Of a stretch of 64,000 nt of DNA, positions 58,331-64,000 are shown one piece after another. Both the position numbers and the translations under genes were made by a program. Location of the stretch: assembly GCA_027627225.1 (NCBI GenBank), contig CM051024.1:48890547-48954546 (forward strand), in the 5' to 3' direction. Origin of the DNA: Congeria kusceri. Its lineage: Eukaryota; Mollusca; Bivalvia; Myida; Dreissenidae. A model generated the notes under the pieces. That model made no database searches. It was not told the DNA's origin and saw nothing but the letters and a program-made list of their open reading frames with translations. Each line of letters starts with the position of its first letter. Within the stretch, counting starts at the first letter, position 1.

Positions 58331-59760
58331 ATTACATTGCTCTGACAACTCTGTTACAAAAGCGTTGTCTCTTTAAAAAGTCATTAAATGTACTTAAAAG
58401 ATTTTAATGTCTTTTAGTAGTTATTCTTCATTATTTTTTTTATAAATACCTTATGTAGACATACAGACATATTTTTGAGCCCGTGAGTGGAACTTGTCCA
58501 TTCCTTAGCAGCCTGAAGAAATTGCTACCCAAATTTGTCAGGAGTGTCAGTGACGTAGCCAGAGACAAAATTTAAGCCGAGTCAGTCTATGGATGTCCGT
58601 GGGTATGCCCCCCCCCCCCGGATTTTTTGTTATCTAGAACGTCTCTGGTGTTTTAGAGGCCACTTCAACCATGTTGTAATACAAAAAAAAACGTTGGCGT
58701 TATAAAAAGTATTTTAGTAACAATTAAGTTATAATTTTACGATGCATGTATGTACGTTCTTTGCTGAAATCAACAACTTAATAGCGAGCGATCGAGAAGT
58801 ATAAGGATTGAGAAACCAGATGCTCCGATTATAGTAATACAGGGTTATATATAATTTGTAATGGTTCTAGTCGTTATAACGCTATAATGTTTGTAAGATG
58901 GAATTAGTTTAACAAACACTCAAATAAATACGAATTTCTACGCTTTCCATACGGTTCAGTTACGATTTCAGTATGATCTTTTGCGGCAACTATCATGGCT
59001 ACTAACGAATATACACGATGGACCACGACAACGCGACGATTGGTCGTGTTGCTTGCACGGTTTGTTGCGATGATACTAGACACTCACTACGTATGCCTAC
59101 GTTAGTGCCACGATAATGCACGAAACATTGTGATGTCCAAATCGCCTGAAACCGTAGTAAAGCGTGAGACTTGTTGGCTGCTCGTAGGTTCATTGTGATA
59201 AATCTTCCTTAATCTTACAACAATCTTAAGAGAAACGTAAACAATCGTCTGTAATCTTCTGTTATCGTAGCGTATACCTGACGCTAGCGTATTAGAACCG
59301 CAGCAGATCGTAACATATCTTGGTGAAATAGTGGTGAATCGGCTGCGGAATCCTACAAGTGTCGTTGATATTGGCAGTCTCGTCTTACAACAACCGTCAG
59401 TATACGTAGGATGATGCAATCGGGACACTGTGCATCCCGAGTCACCACGATTAACACGTCCACGACCAATCGTGGGCAATCGTAGCCAAAGTCGTGACAG
59501 TGTGACCGAGGAAGCTACGTTCAACTGAACTAGAACCGACGGGCAAGCTTAGAATCAACTCAAATATTGCTTTAATGTCCTAGGTAGTCAAGTCCTGGAT
59601 CAAATGTTCAAAAATGGGTAAAAGTGGTTAATTTTGAAGGGTTCCGGCACCGACGTATTTCTCAGGCATTTGCTCTATGTTTTTGTCTGCCAACAATCCG
59701 AGGCTTCCCTGGCTCTATGTGTATTTGCGCAGCTACTGTAACTGACCTGTTATATATTTT
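58331..59760. other. Intergenic, repeat-like
   Basis: There is a C-run at 58609-58618 next to 'agtgacgtagccagagac'. A CG-rich block (59020-59520) carries inverted copies of 'acgattggtcgtg' near its ends. Its long minus-strand frame (59524-59102) is rich in Arg, Thr and Ser, with no domain I recognise. It is more likely an element than a gene. Confidence 0.45.
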
Positions 59761-59766
59761 TCATTA

Positions 59767-60090
59767 GGGGTCACGTTCAGATGACCTTTTCAGAAGCCAA
59801 TGAAACAGTTGCCTTCAAAATGTTGTGGTATAACTTCATATATAAACCACAAATACTATGCACGAAATTAAAGTGAACTTTGGATGTTTACTCGCCTAAG
59901 GTACCCCTATATCCAACCGCGTGAAAATTAACTGTAAATGATTTATTCCCGAGGATCAGCTCGAAATGCATCACTTTTCACAAACCGTGGCCAAAAATTG
60001 CTGTGCATAAGGCAATTTAATTGGGCGCAATAGGGCTGATATTTTATTGTTCGGAAGGTCATTTGAACGTGACCTGTTATACGATGTCTT
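59767..60090. repeat. Inverted repeat, possible small transposon
   Basis: 'ggtcacgttcagatgacctt' (59769-59788) and 'aaggtcatttgaacgtgacc' (60056-60075) are near-exact inverted copies about 290 bp apart. No target duplication was clear. Confidence 0.6.
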
Positions 60091-60477
60091 CAGATCCTAA
60101 CAATGCTAGGATTTGATTTTAATGAGATTGATATTAAAGCTTCCTGGTACAAGGCTGGACATTTTGTTTCTTTTTATCTCGTGAACATTTAATTGTACGA
60201 GTTACTTAGTCGTACTACAATTTTTTTTAACTCAGTCGTAATTTTACGATATCTTAACCCTAAGCAATTACGTGAACACACGTTCCTATATTTAGACAAG
60301 AAAGTCATAAATACAACGGAATAACTCGTAATACAGATAAACTATGTCATAACTGTAACTTACATTGTCGTAATATCGAGATGTTGTGTCCTAATTACGA
60401 GATTAAACACATTTCTCCAGTGGCACCAGGAAGCTGCCTTAGCAATGCGCATTTCGGAAATCAAGTAGTGAATATCT

Positions 60478-61130
60478 AATACCTTGATTTTAAAAAGGCA
60501 TTTGATATGGTCCCGCCCTCAACATTTCTAGTCAAACTTAAATCTTATGAAATGAGCAAATTTAATTAGATTGAAACGTTTTGTCTGGTAGGAATCCATG
60601 TGTACATGTAGTTTTTTGATCTAGTCAGTTTCAGGTTACAAGTGGTATCTCCAAGAGAAGTGTTTAAGGTCCAACCTTATTTTATTATACATCATTGACA
60701 TTTTGGAATTTGTCCAAAGTACGATCCGTCTGTTTGCTGGTGACACAAAGCACATTATTACAGTTGATTCTTCGTTTGGCATTAATGAAAAACACATTAC
60801 AAGGTTTATAAAGCACTATTACGTTCTCATCTAGAATATGGAAACATCATCCTAAACCAAACCCTAACCAGAAACACCAAATCGGCACTGTATCGCTTAC
60901 ATCTCAAGAGTAAAAATCGGAAGTAATCATCATGATTATCATGTGACCATCAGGACCATGAAACAAAATTAAATTATTTATCATATATCAATCCAAATGA
61001 GATTCAAAGAAGGCTTTTATTAAACTAACCGTTCGATTAGTACCAGATATCCAACACATTATTGTGCAGAGCAGAATCTGTGAAGTTGAAGGTTTGTGCT
61101 AGTGTTTCAAACATTTCTAATATCTAAGTT
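60478..61130 (+). pseudogene. Dead LINE (non-LTR retrotransposon) reverse transcriptase fragment
   Basis: Several plus-strand pieces match the core of non-LTR reverse transcriptases: LDFKKAFDMVPPSTFLVKLK (near 60483), VTSGISKRSV*GPTLF (near 60638), IRLFAGDTKH (near 60728) and RSHLEYGNIILN (near 60818). Stop codons and frameshifts break it. The usual catalytic F/YADD is FAGD, so one metal-binding Asp is lost. The fragment is old and cannot be active. Exact clade (CR1, Jockey or similar) cannot be set from this. Confidence 0.82.
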
Positions 61131-63589
61131 CTTAGAATTTAAAAGCGGCACAATAATGTTGATCAGCTAGCTGCGACGCCCTTTAAACTATGCACCTGTC
61201 AGAAAGTGTAAGTTGATTGTCAATTGTTTAGTTATTTTCCTTGTTTTGTCCATTTAAACAGTCTGTATACATTTTGTGGTGTAAGTAATCATTAGTAGAA
61301 ACACGTATTACCATTTATTTCGTAAAATTACATAATTTAAAAAAAAGTGGACAAATAGAGGAGAAATTTCCTTCAAGCGTTGAGAAGAACTAAGTCGGTA
61401 AGTACAGATATATCATGAGTTTCCTTGAGATACCAGATATTTATAAATGATTCGCTCTTGTAATACACTTGTAACCTCTTAAGTCTATGTAAGATATGAG
61501 AGTGTAAGATATATTTAGACTGTTGTTAGTATTGTTTGTTTATTATTTATCTATTCACATTATATAGTTATTGCACTAAATTGACAATTTAACAATGATG
61601 CTCGATCATTGTAAAATTTATATATATATATGTATATATATGTAACTATTTAGCTTTATTCTTGTTAATACGAAATAATACAAGGTTTTTTCTTGTAATC
61701 GTCAAATAGTCAACACGATAGTGATATTTCATCTTATTTTGATTTCCATCTTATTTACCCCCACCCCCCCACACACACACACACGCACACCTTAGTTAAA
61801 GTGTGTTCTGTCCGTCCTCCATCTGCCCAGTTCCATAATTCAGAAGCTATTAGACAGCATGTAATGACAACCGGCATACATATGATATAAAATTATGCCG
61901 TGACTCGTTTAATGTCGGTTTAGTAAAGGTTTGAGTTGTAAAACTAGTTTTATAGTCCTGAACAGTACAAAACACGTCACTGTGTATGTAATGACACTTA
62001 AACCTAATATTTATAACGCTATAAATGACGATGCACATCCATTATTGTCAATATTGGCCCTGGAACAGCAGAGCTGTTGATCCCTTTATCATATGTCCAT
62101 ATGGATTAATTATTAACACACCAGTGAATAGCATTTAACAAATGTTTAAAGTAATATTATCATGGTGGTGGTTTGGTTCATAATTAGAATTGTAAGGATT
62201 TAAAATGGGATTGTCTGAATATTGCCATATTTACTCTTTATTAGGTAACATGTATGCGTGTAATTGCTTGAATGTTTGTAAAATTTACAGGAATGTTTCT
62301 TAGGCGGTAGGTGATCAGAGTTGATATACAAGAACTCTTATTTTTCTCACAGATTGATGATCAAATTTGAAAATATTGTAATAGAAATGTTAAATGCGTG
62401 ACCCTCTACCATAGCTCTTGAGCCATTTTAGTCCGTTTCTTACATGGCCACCTTGTGCACACTGGTTAGGAAAAACGACCGACCTCCAGTTTAACGAAAG
62501 GGTTCTCGCTAACGTAACGCGCGACCTCCAGATAAAAATGGCCGATAATGTGACAATTTCGAACGTTTTTAATCAATATTTATATTCCTCCGTTTTTGCA
62601 TAAAATCTTACGGAATCGCCATGTGTGTCCCCAAAACGCGCAAATGATTTAAATTAGAAAATACATGCAATAAGAACAGTTTTACTTGATACAGTTATAC
62701 GTGTGAATAAAAAATGTGATAAAAAAAGTGAAAATTTACATAATTGGCACTCAGACACACACTTTTTAACAGTCTATCACTACACATTACTGAGTTTAGC
62801 GTTGTTATGTAATATCCTGACAAAAGTTTATTATTTTACGCATGGCCAGAAAACAACAACACTGCTAGCTTACTAACAAAACAAATCGCAACAAGGACTA
62901 TAAAACTGACCATACATATAGCTTTTAATCAGGATTGACTATTCTATATTTTAAAAGTTAATTTTAACCTATATTAAGCTAAAAATAGCTCGTATTACCA
63001 AATTTCTAATGATTTCTAACAATGCTACTTTATCATTTTTGTCATAAATTACCGAAGAGAATAATGACAACGTTTCTTGAGACTGTATCGTTAATAAGCT
63101 AAATAGTATTGATGACGAATAAATACACGATACAAGTGTTTATACTTATTAGTTGTTGAAGGTTTCCATTGTCTGAACGCATTTAAGGCTATTACAGAAA
63201 TAGAAAATTATAAAATAATATCTCATGGCACATGATTCATTAATATGTACTATTATTTGCAGTAATTCAAGTACAACAACTACTTTTAAGGTGCTTGTGT
63301 TTTATTTCCTTCAAGGAAAAATAAAATGACTTACATACAATGTATATAAGTATACAATGTACAATGCAAAGTTTGTATTAAATTAACGAACTAAAATGCA
63401 CCTATTGAAAGACGGATATATATGTATCTAGCACAAAATATAATCGACCTACTGAGATGCCACAAAAAGGTATTGCTTAGTTATTCAATATTTCAAGATT
63501 CAAGATTCAACATATTTATTCGTTACTTAAACACATGTTTCTCGTAACATGATCCAATTAAATAATATAGTTTATAGACACTTAAAAAC
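61131..63589. other. Intergenic AT-rich sequence
   Basis: No exon was recognised. A short TA microsatellite lies at 61619-61643, and a C-run with a CA microsatellite at 61759-61788. The remainder is ordinary AT-rich DNA. Confidence 0.45.
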
Positions 63590-63761
63590 TTAAAAACTAT
63601 GTACATATTTACACAGTTTATAATAGAAGTATGGATATAAACATATATAACATTTATTATTTCTAATTCGCAGCAGGGTGTTGTGGGTACTTTCGCTAAT
63701 AAATCCTCCTGAGAGAAATTGCTGCTCAGCATGTCTCGTATTTACTGTCAACAACATCATC
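63590..63761 (-). other. Possible minus-strand exon, family unknown
   Basis: After an acceptor-like 'tttcattag' (ending 63762), a frame reads MMLLTVNTRHAEQQFLSGGF and then ISESTHNTLLRIRNNK before drifting into AT-rich codons. The first 35 codons look protein-like (an amphipathic helix followed by a 'G-F-I-S' turn, as in cytoplasmic parts of some ion-transport proteins). No donor or second exon was found, so it may be chance or a relic. Confidence 0.2.
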
Positions 63762-64000
63762 CTAATGAAACTCAGGTGAGCAATATACATGTAATGTATA
63801 CGATAGAATGTTTGTGTATGATTAATGTACTTTCTGTTTGCATTGTTGACTATCTTAAAACTTCTATATATTTACCTAGTGCCAGGGTGTACAGTAAATT
63901 TTCAGAATTTTTTTTTATTTGTTTTTGTAAAGAACCCAACAGAATGTTTATCCTTAAAGATTAAGTTCAATTGAAATACTGTCGTCACTGAACTATTTTA

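Noticed and set aside
59102..59524. 140-codon minus-strand frame
   Set aside because: It is Arg/Ser/Thr-rich without domains, in a CG-rich block bordered by inverted 'acgattggtcgtg' copies; probably an element.

Overview
This is eukaryotic, invertebrate DNA: AT-rich, with short exons, GT-AG introns and many interspersed repeats. Repeats built on 'gctcacctga', 'gggcataatt' and 'gggcaataactc', and a palindromic element containing 'ggattagcctgtgcag', look to me like those of bivalve molluscs, possibly a dreissenid mussel. The species is inferred from memory of such repeats, not proven. There is no prokaryotic-style gene, CRISPR array or rRNA.

I reconstructed four multi-exon genes by joining exons whose splice phases agree. 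(1) Minus strand, 19407 leftwards to about 1280 and off the left edge: the N-terminal third of MMS22L, the replication-fork repair protein. Ten small exons (58-128 nt) sit in 18 kb of repeat-filled introns. (2) Plus strand, 29939-40516: a 707-residue bHLH-zip protein of the Mondo/Mlx type. Its DNA-binding domain lies near the N terminus and is followed by a Mondo-like dimerisation domain and a long Ser/Pro/Arg-Ser tail. (3) Minus strand, 53774-46819: a complete but divergent paralogue of translation elongation factor eEF2, 11 exons, lacking only its ATG exon. (4) Plus strand, 54541-57495: a 216-residue calcineurin-B/CHP/CIB-like EF-hand protein with a myristoylation-type N terminus (MGNEQS), decayed calcium loops and an acidic tail. 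Genes 3 and 4 are head-to-head, and genes 2 and 3 converge.

Layout: 1-19.4 kb, MMS22L and its repeat-rich introns; 19.4-29.9 kb, intergenic, with a possible orphan terminal exon at 21.25 kb, a block of nested transposons at 22.3-26.35 kb and a tRNA-derived SINE; 29.9-40.5 kb, the Mondo-like gene, with two transposons in intron 1; 40.5-46.8 kb, AT-rich 3' flank with a long hairpin and two palindromic MITEs; 46.8-57.5 kb, the head-to-head pair; 57.5-64 kb, intergenic, with a dead LINE reverse transcriptase and other inverted repeats.

The most distinctive signals are the divergent eEF2 paralogue, the rearranged Mondo-like factor, the EF-hand protein whose start codon sits alone on its first exon, and at least seven DNA transposons with CAGGG-type ends (one with TAGGG at its left end) and exact 5-6 bp target duplications. 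Some of these are nested, and one carries a recognisable hAT-type zinc-finger remnant.
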